64,000 bases of DNA from Bacillota bacterium (GTDB lineage Bacteria; Bacillota; Ch66; Ch109), in NCBI GenBank assembly GCA_013178275.1, contig JABLWZ010000016.1:1-64000 (forward strand), in the 5' to 3' direction. This document shows, in pieces, positions 42,897 through 50,494 of the stretch. The position numbers and the translations under genes were made by a program. Below the pieces are notes generated by a model. That model did no database searches and had not been told where the DNA came from. It was given only the letters and a program-made list of their open reading frames with translations. Within the stretch, counting starts at the first letter, position 1. Every line of letters begins with the position of its first letter.

Positions 42897-44237
42897 GTGT
42901 CTTATGCTGAACAATATCGTTCCAAGCTGGTAAGCGCAGATGAGGCAGTGAAAATTGTAAAGAGCGGAGACTGGATTGACTGGGGGTTTGGACACACCAA
43001 CCCCTATGCACTGGACGCGGCTTTGGCAAAAAGAAAAGACGAATTAAAAGACATTAAGATTCGCCATTGTCTCAGCCTGAAGGTTCACGAGATTTGGAAA
43101 CAGGACCCCAAAGGAGAGACCTTCACTTTTAACAACTGGCATTTCAGCGGGGCGGATCGTAAACACCACGATATGGGACTGGCTAATTACATACCGATGA
43201 TCTTTAGAAACGAGCCGCTGTTTTATCGAAAAAGCCTGTATAACGATGTGGACGTGGCCATGATTCGAGTCACTCCAATGAATAAACACGGATACTTTAA
43301 CTTTCACAACGGGGTAGCGTCTTGCGCCGCCCAGTGCGAGGTGGCGAAAAAGGTTATCTTGGAGGTCAACCCCAACCTGCCGTGGGCCATGGGCGGCCGG
43401 GAAGAGTGTATTCATATTTCTGATGTAGATTACATTGTGGAAGCGGAATCTCCAGTAGAAGAAGTCCCTCCTGCGACACCGACAGATATAGAAAAGAAGA
43501 TTGCACAGTACGTGGTTGAGGAAGTCGTAGACGGGGCCTGTATCCAGCTCGGCATCGGAGGAATGCCAAACATGGTGGGGACGTTGTTAGCCGACTCGGA
43601 TCTCAAGGACCTGGGCTGCCATACTGAGATGATGGTTGACGCATACTACCACCTTTACCAGGCGGGAAAACTCAGTAACAAATACAAAGGAATCGATGCC
43701 GGAAAATCTATTTTTGCTTTCGCCGCTGGAAGCAGGTTCCTGTATGACTGGATTGACAATAACCCGGGGCTCGCCACCTATGCGGTCAACTATACTAATA
43801 ATCCCTACAATATCGCAATGAACGATAACATGATCGCGATAAATAACTGTGTGGAAGTAGACCTGTTCGGACAGGTATCCTCAGAATCTTCTGGTCCGCG
43901 CCACATAAGCGGTACCGGCGGACAGCTCGATTTTACCACCGGGGCTTATATGTCGCGGGGAGGAAAGGCTATTATTTGCTGCACCGCCAGTTTCAAGGAT
44001 AAGCAGGGGAATCTGGGCTCCCGGATTGTTCCCACCATTCCTTCGGGTTCCATAGTAACCGTTCCCCGGACCCAGGCTCATCTTATAATTACCGAATTCG
44101 GGAAGGCCGATTTAGCCGGGAGAACGACCTGGGAGAGAGCTGAAAGGCTGATAAATGTATCCCACCCTGACAAACGGGATGAGCTGGTTAAGGCGGCTGA
44201 AAAGATGAACATATGGAGAAGAACCAATAAAATTTAA
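42897..44237 (+). CDS. Acetyl-CoA hydrolase/transferase family CoA-transferase (butyryl-CoA:acetate type)
   Basis: 446 residues from a GTG at 42897 behind GGGGGTG. Glu244 in LGCHTEMMVDAYYHL is the catalytic residue that forms the glutamyl-CoA ester. IQLGIGGMPNMVGTLL and HISGTGGQLDFTTGA are the CoA-site loops, as in butyryl-CoA:acetate CoA-transferases. It is a distant paralogue of the 19149 protein but under TetR rather than sigma-54 control, so it probably serves another substrate or growth phase. It sits behind three TetR operators and is followed by a strong terminator. Confidence 0.91.
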   Translation: MSYAEQYRSKLVSADEAVKIVKSGDWIDWGFGHTNPYALDAALAKRKDELKDIKIRHCLSLKVHEIWKQDPKGETFTFNNWHFSGADRKHHDMGLANYIPMIFRNEPLFYRKSLYNDVDVAMIRVTPMNKHGYFNFHNGVASCAAQCEVAKKVILEVNPNLPWAMGGREECIHISDVDYIVEAESPVEEVPPATPTDIEKKIAQYVVEEVVDGACIQLGIGGMPNMVGTLLADSDLKDLGCHTEMMVDAYYHLYQAGKLSNKYKGIDAGKSIFAFAAGSRFLYDWIDNNPGLATYAVNYTNNPYNIAMNDNMIAINNCVEVDLFGQVSSESSGPRHISGTGGQLDFTTGAYMSRGGKAIICCTASFKDKQGNLGSRIVPTIPSGSIVTVPRTQAHLIITEFGKADLAGRTTWERAERLINVSHPDKRDELVKAAEKMNIWRRTNKI

Positions 44238-44312
44238 GATTTAAACATCCCCGGGTTAAAGGATATCGACTTGACTTACTGTAGGCGTAAGTCATGTAGC
44301 ACCTTCACAATT

Positions 44313-44337
44313 GCCCCCTTCTGGGGGCGCTTTTTTT
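44313..44337 (+). terminator. Terminator after the CoA-transferase
   Basis: GCCCCC-TTCT-GGGGGC (44313-44328), then CGC and TTTTTTT. Confidence 0.92.
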
Positions 44338-44405
44338 CACCATTAATGGCATGACGCTGGCTGCCAGGGAGCAGGAAAAAGTCGAATACTGCAGTAAATA
44401 AGGGC

Positions 44406-44456
44406 TTGAAATCTGAGAGGAGCAGCATTATAATGATGGTGAACGCACGTACGCTC
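44406..44456 (+). promoter_or_regulatory. Promoter with TetR operator 5, upstream of the small Cys-rich gene
   Basis: TTGAAA (44406-44411), a 17-base spacer and TATAAT (44429-44434). The operator GAACGCACGTACGCTC (44441-44456) covers the start site, as at tetR. Confidence 0.8.
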
Positions 44457-44482
44457 GGTGCGTAATTTTTAGAAGAGGCACC

Positions 44483-44498
44483 GAACGAGCGTACGTTC
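44483..44498. promoter_or_regulatory. TetR operator 6
   Basis: GAACGAGCGTACGTTC, 42 bp downstream of operator 5 (four helical turns). Two sites on one face suggest cooperative binding. Confidence 0.77.
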
Positions 44499-44519
44499 GT
44501 TAATGTATCTGCGGAGGTG

Positions 44520-44609
44520 ATGCGGTTGCTTATATATGGGAAACAGCCGGGTAATGTGGATTTAATGGCAATTGTTAAATTTAAGGAGGGGATATCCGGT
44601 GTTGGTTAA
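44520..44609 (+). CDS. Possible leader peptide upstream of the Cys-rich gene
   Basis: Frame from the ATG at 44520 (29 codons) or, with better spacing from GGAGGTG, a TTG at 44526. Its stop overlaps the start of the 44599 gene by 11 bases, which would couple translation. No family recognised. It may be only a leader. Confidence 0.35.
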   Translation: MRLLIYGKQPGNVDLMAIVKFKEGISGVG

Positions 44610-44748
44610 AAACTGTAAATACCTAAATATCTGTATTACAACCCACTGCTTTAAAGACTGCCTGGACTATCCGGAAGAAGAGGAGGATGAAGAAAAGGAA
44701 AACGAAAACGAAAAGGAGAGTATAGTTGACAAGCTGATATACGGATGA
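44599..44748 (+). CDS. 49-residue Cys-rich acidic protein
   Basis: GTG at 44599, 9 bases after AAGGAGG; a TTG at 44602 is the alternative. The N-terminal half has four Cys and a His, CKYLNICITTHCFKDC, spaced like a small metal-binding knuckle. The C-terminal half is a run of Glu, Asp, Asn and Lys (PEEEEDEEKENENEKE) ending in IVDKLIYG. I do not recognise it. Two TetR operators and a terminator frame it, so it is a real transcription unit in the TetR regulon. It could bind zinc or iron, or act as an adaptor for the CoA-transferase. Confidence 0.66.
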   Translation: MLVKNCKYLNICITTHCFKDCLDYPEEEEDEEKENENEKESIVDKLIYG

Positions 44749-44765
44749 TACACCTCCACTCTTTT

Positions 44766-44789
44766 CCCCCTTGCCGGGGGATCTTTTTT
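44766..44789 (+). terminator. Terminator after the Cys-rich gene
   Basis: CCCCC-TTGCC-GGGGG followed by ATCTTTTTT. Confidence 0.88.
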
Positions 44790-44921
44790 GATACCCCGGG
44801 CAAGCTTTATGGTTCCAATTCTACGTCTTGATTTGCATTTAGACCGCCCTCATGGCTCAACCGGCTCCTCTGGCAGGCCCCGTAGCTCTGTCTGGAAGCG
44901 ATCTGGAATAGATCATGCGAA

Positions 44922-44950
44922 TTGACAGAGAAATAAAGCGTGTATATACT
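44922..44950 (+). promoter_or_regulatory. Sigma-A promoter of the marR gene
   Basis: TTGACA (44922-44927), a 17-base spacer and TATACT (44945-44950): consensus -35, near-consensus -10. Confidence 0.85.
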
Positions 44951-44985
44951 CATAAATATATTCCAGGTTTAAAAAGGACATTGTG

Positions 44986-45453
44986 ATGGGAAATGAGGCC
45001 GCCAGGGAAGATTTAAAGGATATATCCAGAAAGATGGGCCGGGGCTGTATCTGTTTTAACCTGCGCAAGACAGCCAGGCTTTTGAGTCAGATCTACGACC
45101 AGGCGCTTAAACCGACCGGACTTAAGGTAACCCAACTTTCTTTACTGATATCGATTGCCGGGCAGGACGGGGTAACCATCGGGAAACTGGCCCGCCCCAT
45201 GGGAATGGACCGGACCACGTTAAGCCGCAACGCCAGGCTGTTGGCAAAGAAGGGGCTGATAAGTATCGGGGAGGGGGAGGATCGAAGGGAGCAGGTATTA
45301 AACCTTACGGAAAAAGGAGCCGAGATCCTGAAGGAGGCTATCCCGATCTGGGAAGGGGTGCAAAGAACCTTATCTGAGGTGATGGGCGAAAAGCGGCTGG
45401 ATGATCTGCTGTTTGACCTGCGGGAGTTGGTGCGCGGCTCCAAGCGTAAATAA
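44986..45453 (+). CDS. MarR-family transcriptional regulator
   Basis: 155 residues from the ATG at 44986, 7 bases after AAAAAGGA. The winged helix-turn-helix is clear: KVTQLSLLISIAGQDGVTIGKLARPMGMDRTTLSRNARLLAKKGLISIGEGEDRREQVLNLTEKG. The N-terminus has two Cys (GRGCICFNLRKTARLL), CIC, a place sometimes used for redox or thiol sensing in MarR proteins; that use is a guess. It starts 88 bases before the Old Yellow Enzyme gene, with no terminator between, so the pair probably forms one unit with the regulator controlling the oxidoreductase. Confidence 0.9.
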   Translation: MGNEAAREDLKDISRKMGRGCICFNLRKTARLLSQIYDQALKPTGLKVTQLSLLISIAGQDGVTIGKLARPMGMDRTTLSRNARLLAKKGLISIGEGEDRREQVLNLTEKGAEILKEAIPIWEGVQRTLSEVMGEKRLDDLLFDLRELVRGSKRK

Positions 45454-45540
45454 TTTTTTTAGATAAAAAGGTGTAATTACACATAATTAAAGAGCTGGTG
45501 AATGACGGTGACGATCAGGCGTAACAAAGGAGGAGAGAAG

Positions 45541-46653
45541 ATGAGCAAGTTGTTTGAGCGTACCGAAATTAACGGAATGGTGCTGGAAAACCGCTTCGTT
45601 CGCTCCGCGACCTGGGAGGGAATGGCGGCAGAAGACGGGGCTGTGACCGGTAGATTGATCGCGGCCATGGAAGACTTAGCCAGAGGAGGGGTGGGGTTGA
45701 TTATCAGCAGCCACTCCTATGTATCTCCCGAGGGTCAGGCCGGACCCCGGCAGCTGGGGGTTTATAAGGATGAGCTGATCCCCAGACTCAGGGAAATGAC
45801 CGCGGCGGTCCACCAAAATGGCGGCCGGATCGTGATGCAGCTTTCCCATGCCGGAAAATTCGCGCCGGAAAAATTGATTGGCCGACCGCCCCTGGCCGTT
45901 TCCGACGAGGGAGAAACCGGGACAGCCCGGTATTTCGAAATAACCGACCAGGATATACCGGGGATAATCACCGCCTTCGCCGATGGGGCGAGGAGGGCTA
46001 AAGCCGCCGGCTTCGATGGGGTTCAGATTCATTCCGCGCACGGGTACCTGCTCAGCCAGTTCCTCTCCCCGGTCTTCAACCGGCGCCGGGATGATTACGG
46101 GGGAGATGTTTATAATCGAGCCCGAATCCATCTCGATGTGTATCAGGCGGTAAGGGAATCCGTGGGCAAAGACTATCCGGTAATGATCAAGCTGAACTGC
46201 AGGGACTTCGTGGAGAACGGCTTAAGCCTGGACGACTCCCTTGCGGCGGGACGTATGCTGGCTGATCTGGGCCTGGACGCGATCGAATTGAGCGGCGGTT
46301 TGCTCACTGAACGCAAACTGTCACCCAGCCGGCCGGGGATAAGGCCTGAAGCAGACGAAGCCTATTATCGGGATGAGTCGCGTTCTTTCAAGGATGCGGT
46401 TGATATTCCCCTGATCCTGGTCGGCGGTGTGAGGTCTTTTCAGACTGCCGAGCGGCTGGTGGAAGAAGGAGCGGCGGATTATATCTCCATGAGCCGCCCA
46501 TTTATCAGGGAACCGGGCCTGATAAACCGGTGGAAATCCGGCGACCGGCGCAAATCGGGATGCAATTCGGATAACCGGTGTTTCAGGGCCGGAATGACGG
46601 AAAGCGGGATCTATTGTGAAACGATAAGGATTGAAAACGAGCAGCAACAGTAG
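45541..46653 (+). CDS. NADH:flavin oxidoreductase, Old Yellow Enzyme family
   Basis: 370 residues from the ATG at 45541 behind AAAGGAGG; the open frame from 45502 has no site. An FMN TIM-barrel enzyme: FERTEINGMVLENRFVRSATWEG, GRIVMQLSHAGKFA, DGVQIHSAHGYLLSQFLSP with the His pair, and ILVGGVRSFQTAERLVEEGAADYISMSRPFIREP. The C-terminus has Cys residues (SGCNSDNRCFRAG..GIYC), a reduced form of the iron-sulphur region in 2,4-dienoyl-CoA reductases. The long second flavin domain of those enzymes is missing. It probably reduces an activated C=C bond of an enone or enoate. Likely controlled by the MarR gene before it. Confidence 0.88.
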   Translation: MSKLFERTEINGMVLENRFVRSATWEGMAAEDGAVTGRLIAAMEDLARGGVGLIISSHSYVSPEGQAGPRQLGVYKDELIPRLREMTAAVHQNGGRIVMQLSHAGKFAPEKLIGRPPLAVSDEGETGTARYFEITDQDIPGIITAFADGARRAKAAGFDGVQIHSAHGYLLSQFLSPVFNRRRDDYGGDVYNRARIHLDVYQAVRESVGKDYPVMIKLNCRDFVENGLSLDDSLAAGRMLADLGLDAIELSGGLLTERKLSPSRPGIRPEADEAYYRDESRSFKDAVDIPLILVGGVRSFQTAERLVEEGAADYISMSRPFIREPGLINRWKSGDRRKSGCNSDNRCFRAGMTESGIYCETIRIENEQQQ

Positions 46654-46729
46654 ACAGTTATAATAGCCGCTGAGACGATGGGTTTTTTATTTGGATTTAA
46701 CCTCGACTTTCTAGCACTTTCCAGCATTG

Positions 46730-46758
46730 TTTACCGTAGTTGGGTCATATGGTATAAT
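46730..46758 (+). promoter_or_regulatory. Promoter of the SCIFF gene
   Basis: TTTACC (46730-46735), a 17-base spacer, TATAAT (46753-46758). The same TTTACC...TATAAT form precedes the M23 gene. Confidence 0.65.
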
Positions 46759-46787
46759 AAGGGCTGACCATGAGAGGGGGGATAATC

Positions 46788-46943
46788 TTGAAGCGGGATA
46801 CCAAGCACATTCTAACGGTGGTTAAGCCCTCTTTGACCCAGACGGTGGCCAACGGCGGGTGCGGAGAGTGCCAGTCTTCCTGCCAGTCAGCCTGCAAGAC
46901 CTCATGCACGGTAGGAAACCAGGTCTGTCAAAAAGAACAATAA
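46788..46943 (+). CDS. scfA: SCIFF peptide (six cysteines in forty-five residues)
   Basis: 51 residues from the TTG at 46788, 6 bases after GAGGGGGG; an in-frame ATG at 46770 lies upstream of that site. The C-terminal part reads CGECQSSCQSACKTSC, then CTVGNQVC in total six Cys, which is the highly conserved SCIFF signature. It is a ribosomally made precursor whose Cys are crosslinked to other residues (thioethers) by the radical-SAM enzyme encoded next. SCIFF is nearly universal in Clostridia, which supports the taxonomic reading of this window. The biological role of the mature peptide is not established. Confidence 0.93.
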   Translation: MKRDTKHILTVVKPSLTQTVANGGCGECQSSCQSACKTSCTVGNQVCQKEQ

Positions 46944-46953
46944 CGTGAAGGGT

Positions 46954-46996
46954 CCCCGGCATAAAGCCCGAAAAGGGAAGCCGGGGTCTTGTTTTT
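46954..46996 (+). terminator. Terminator-like hairpin between SCIFF and its maturase
   Basis: CCCCGGC (46954-46960) with GCCGGGG (46980-46986), then TCTTGTTTTT. It probably lets only part of the transcripts reach the maturase, so that the peptide is made in excess. Confidence 0.8.
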
Positions 46997-47077
46997 ACAT
47001 CATCAGAAAAGATAAGCGCTTCGTGCGGCTGCCCGGGTTTCACCGGGCGGTTGAATGGTGTTAAAGGGGTAGGTTCA

Positions 47078-48526
47078 GTGCGAGACAGCGGTATTGATTT
47101 AAGTGGATTCGATTTTTCAGCCGACCTGCACCGCTTCGTTTTTGGCGGGATGCGGTTGGTGGTGGACGTCGTGAGCGGGGCGGTGCACGTGGTAGACGAG
47201 CCGACCTGGGACCTGCTGGACGCCCTGCGGCGGGCCGGGGGAGACCAGGAGGCCGCCCGGGCTGGACTGCGGGAGACGCATCCCGACTCCCTGCTGGATG
47301 AGGTGCAGGAGGAGATTGCCCGGCTGGCCGGCGAGGGGGCGCTTTTTACCCGTGACCCGTGGCGGGACAAAGGGATACCGGGCCCGGAGCCGGCGAGCCC
47401 CGCGCGGCCGGTGATCAAGTCGCTGTGCCTGCACCTGGCGCACGACTGCAACCTGCGCTGCGCCTACTGTTTCGGCGGCGGCGGCGGTTTCGGCGGGCGC
47501 CGGGGCCTGATGCCGCCGGAGGTGGCGAAGGCTGCGGTGGACTTTCTGATCGACTACTCCGGGGAGCGCAGCCGCTGCGAGATCGACTTCTTCGGCGGTG
47601 AACCGTTGCTGAACCCCGGGGTGCTGAAGGAGACAGTGGGATATGCCCGAAGGCGGGGAAACGAGCGGGGCAAATCGTTCAACCTGACCCTGACCACCAA
47701 CGCGGTGCTCCTGGACGAGCCGATACGGGATTTTTTGAACCAGAACGGCATCAGCCTGGTGCTGAGCCTGGACGGGCGCCGGGAGGTGCACGACCGGATG
47801 CGGGTGCAGGCGGACGGCAGCGGTTCCTACGACGAAGTCCTGGAAAACGCCCGGGCGATGGTCGAGTCGCGGGGACACGAAAACTACTACATCCGGGGCA
47901 CCTATACCAGGATGAACCGGGACTTCGCGGAGGACGTGCTGCACATGGCTGACCTCGGTTTCCGCCATATCTCGGTAGAGCCGGTGGTGCTGCCCGAGGG
48001 CGGTGAGTACGCGCTGACCGAGGAGGACCTGCCGACCCTGCTGGCTGAATACGAACGGCTGGCGGCCGCCTGCCGGGACCGGGCGGAAAGGGGGGCGGGT
48101 TTCAGGTTCTTCCACTTCGACCTGGACCTGGACCACGGGCCCTGCCTGCCGAAGCGGGTCAAGGGATGCGGGGCGGGGTCCGAGTACCTGGCAATCACCC
48201 CCGAGGGGGACATCTACCCCTGCCACCAGTTCGTGGGCCGGCCGCGGTACCTGATGGGAAACGTGATGGATTCGAGCCTGGACCTCAAGACTGTGGAATC
48301 CTTTCGCCGGGCCGACCTGCTGCACAAGGACCCCTGCCGGAGATGCTGGGTCCGTTTTTACTGCGGGGGCGGATGCCACGCCAACGCCGAAGCGTTCAAC
48401 GGCTCGCTCCACCAGCCGTATTCAATGGGGTGCCGATTGTTGGAAAAGAGGATGGAGGCTGCCATTTTTCTACAGGTATCCGCAAGATTGAGCAGGACTG
48501 AGGATAAGGGAGGAATTACTGTCTAA
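47078..48526 (+). CDS. scfB: SCIFF radical-SAM maturase (thioether-forming, SPASM/Twitch)
   Basis: 482 residues from the GTG at 47078 with AAAGGGG upstream; a TTG at 47051 is possible. The N-terminal part (RLVVDVVSGAVHVVDEPTWDLLDAL) is a RiPP-recognition-like domain. The radical-SAM motif is CNLRCAYC near residue 125, with GGEPLLNPG after it. The C-terminal Cys-rich region has ITPEGDIYPCHQFVG, CRRCWVRFYCGGGCHANAEAFN and GCRLLEKR, which bind auxiliary [4Fe-4S] clusters. Related enzymes such as CteB make Cys-to-Thr thioethers in SCIFF. It follows the SCIFF gene across a hairpin terminator. Confidence 0.93.
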   Translation: MRDSGIDLSGFDFSADLHRFVFGGMRLVVDVVSGAVHVVDEPTWDLLDALRRAGGDQEAARAGLRETHPDSLLDEVQEEIARLAGEGALFTRDPWRDKGIPGPEPASPARPVIKSLCLHLAHDCNLRCAYCFGGGGGFGGRRGLMPPEVAKAAVDFLIDYSGERSRCEIDFFGGEPLLNPGVLKETVGYARRRGNERGKSFNLTLTTNAVLLDEPIRDFLNQNGISLVLSLDGRREVHDRMRVQADGSGSYDEVLENARAMVESRGHENYYIRGTYTRMNRDFAEDVLHMADLGFRHISVEPVVLPEGGEYALTEEDLPTLLAEYERLAAACRDRAERGAGFRFFHFDLDLDHGPCLPKRVKGCGAGSEYLAITPEGDIYPCHQFVGRPRYLMGNVMDSSLDLKTVESFRRADLLHKDPCRRCWVRFYCGGGCHANAEAFNGSLHQPYSMGCRLLEKRMEAAIFLQVSARLSRTEDKGGITV

Positions 48527-48551
48527 GTTGATATTATTTGGTAATCCAGGG

Positions 48552-48581
48552 TTTACCGACCAACAACCTGCATGGTATAAT
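48552..48581 (+). promoter_or_regulatory. Promoter of the M23 peptidase gene
   Basis: TTTACC (48552-48557), an 18-base spacer, TATAAT (48576-48581). Confidence 0.62.
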
Positions 48582-48613
48582 GTGGTTACCAGTTTGTAAA
48601 AAGGAGTGGTGAC

Positions 48614-50329
48614 ATGAGGAAGCTCTTGTCGGTTGTTGCCAGCGTATGGCAGCAAAGGGCGGAGATTCGCGAATTTTTACAGGACATCATCTCCAGTATG
48701 TTTGTTGGGGCAGGACGAAGAGTTATAAGGTGGACCACCGGTTCATTCAGATATATTCCTCGCGAACAGCTCTTAAAAACCTCTGGTGCATTAAGGAACC
48801 TGATTTCGAATATAGCAGACCGACTCCCTCGTACAGGGCCGACCCCTTCCTGGATCAAGACCGGACTGGGCGATCGGCTGCCGTCCCGGGTCAGGGACCT
48901 GGGCAGACGGGTGGGGCCGGTTTTTCATACCCTCGGCGGCTGGGTGAGGCCGGCTTTTGATACCCTGGGGCGGCGGATCGGGCCGGTTTTTCATACCCTC
49001 CGCAACTCCAACGCGGCTATCGCGACCGGCCTCGGGATGGTGCTGTTCGTTTCCGGCTTTGGCCTCTGGGCGCTGACCGGACCTCGGGTGGTGATGGTCA
49101 ACGGGCAGCCGCTCACCGTGGCTTCCAGTGAGGCCGCCTATAAAACCGCGATGGAGAAGGCGACCGGGATAAAGGCCGGGCAGTTGAACGGCCTGGGGGT
49201 AGAGGTCGCGGACGACGTACAGCTGCAGTGGAGTTTTTCAACTGGAGCGGTCAGCGAGGAGCAGCTGGTGGAGATACTGGCCTCCAACCTGAATTACGCC
49301 GCGGTGGCCACCGCGATCGTGGTGGACGGCCAGCCCAAGCTGCTGTTGGCCTCGGCCGCCGATGCCCAGACAGTCCTGGATAAACTGAAAGACAAGTACC
49401 TGACTCTGTACCCCCAGGGGGTAAAGAGCATCGATTTCGCGGAAAGTGTCGCCCTGGAGCCGGTCCACGCCTCGGCTTCCGACGTCATCACCCCTGACCA
49501 GGCGCTGCAGCGCATCCTGGAGGGAGAGCAGAAGTCGTCGGAGTACACCATAAAAGAAGGTGACTCGCTCTGGGTGATCGCCCGCAATAATGACTTATTG
49601 GTGAAAGACCTGATGCAGGTCAACCCGGGTCTGGATGAGGACCGCCTGCAGAGCGGACAGAAGATCAAGCTGATGAATCCCGCGCCGCTGATTAGCGTGC
49701 TGGCGACCCTGGAGACCAAGGAGACCCGGTCGATTCCTTACCAGATCGAGGTCAAGCCTGATGACGAGAAGTACCGCGGATACACCAGCGTGGTCACCAA
49801 AGGGACCCTGGGCAGCAAGGAGGTGCTGCTGCAGGTGGTCAGCCGCAACGGACTGACGGTTGAGGAAAAGGTCATCAGCGAGAACGTGGTGCAGCAGCCG
49901 GTGAACCAGGTCGAGACCCGCGGCACCAAGAACCTGGTGGCTTCCCGCAGCGACATGGGGTCGGGGCGTCTGGGCTGGCCGATCCGGGGGTCGATAACCT
50001 CTCGCTACGGCGGACGCGGACGCGGTTACCACACTGGCATGGACATTGACGGGGACACCGGGGACCCGATCGGAGCGGCGGAAGACGGTACCGTGATCGA
50101 GGCCGCGTGGGGCGGCGGTTACGGCAATGAAGTAGTCATCGACCACGGCGGCGGGCTCCTCACCCGATACGCCCACTGCTCGGCGCTGCTGGTCAAGTCG
50201 GGACAGCGCGTCTCGAAAGGCCAGATAATAGCCAAGGTCGGGAGCACCGGCCACAGCACCGGTTCCCACCTCCACTTCGAGGTGATTATAAACGGGAGCA
50301 CCCAGAACCCGGCCAACTACCTGAGGTAA
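48614..50329 (+). CDS. Membrane-anchored M23 peptidase with LysM and G5 domains
   Basis: 571 residues. About 135 residues of cytoplasmic N-terminus precede one membrane span (ATGLGMVLFVSGFGLWALTG). Outside the cell come a LysM domain (YTIKEGDSLWVIARNNDLLVKDLMQVNPGL, about 315-358), a G5 domain (ETRSIPYQIEVKPDD.. to VVQQPVNQ) and the M23 peptidase (residues about 455-570). The zinc site is YHTGMDID with the later YAHC and HLHFEV. LysM and G5 hold peptidoglycan; the enzyme cuts cross-links during growth or, as in related clostridia, sporulation. The N-terminus has three 10-11-residue repeats (VGPVFHTLG, VRPAFDTLG, IGPVFHTLR). Monocistronic. Confidence 0.9.
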   Translation: MRKLLSVVASVWQQRAEIREFLQDIISSMFVGAGRRVIRWTTGSFRYIPREQLLKTSGALRNLISNIADRLPRTGPTPSWIKTGLGDRLPSRVRDLGRRVGPVFHTLGGWVRPAFDTLGRRIGPVFHTLRNSNAAIATGLGMVLFVSGFGLWALTGPRVVMVNGQPLTVASSEAAYKTAMEKATGIKAGQLNGLGVEVADDVQLQWSFSTGAVSEEQLVEILASNLNYAAVATAIVVDGQPKLLLASAADAQTVLDKLKDKYLTLYPQGVKSIDFAESVALEPVHASASDVITPDQALQRILEGEQKSSEYTIKEGDSLWVIARNNDLLVKDLMQVNPGLDEDRLQSGQKIKLMNPAPLISVLATLETKETRSIPYQIEVKPDDEKYRGYTSVVTKGTLGSKEVLLQVVSRNGLTVEEKVISENVVQQPVNQVETRGTKNLVASRSDMGSGRLGWPIRGSITSRYGGRGRGYHTGMDIDGDTGDPIGAAEDGTVIEAAWGGGYGNEVVIDHGGGLLTRYAHCSALLVKSGQRVSKGQIIAKVGSTGHSTGSHLHFEVIINGSTQNPANYLR

Positions 50330-50376
50330 CACGAAAAACGAATGGACAGGTTTCAAGGCCTTCTTTCCTTCGCCGG

Positions 50377-50398
50377 AGCCACCTTTATGGTGGCTTTA
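50377..50398 (+). terminator. Weak terminator-like hairpin after the M23 gene
   Basis: AGCCACC-TTTAT-GGTGGCT followed by TTACC; the T-run is short. Confidence 0.45.
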
Positions 50399-50494
50399 CC
50401 TGTAGAGGCTGTTAAATCAGCGATTAATGGGAGAGAATAGAGGAAATCCAGCGTTGATGTCAAATAATGTATTAAAGGAGAGTTAGGTTTTCTG

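Noticed and set aside
47117..48412. 431-codon minus-strand frame opposite the SCIFF maturase
   Set aside because: The plus-strand gene has complete radical-SAM and SPASM motifs. The antisense frame is rich in Pro, His and Val with no motif, as expected in high-G+C DNA.
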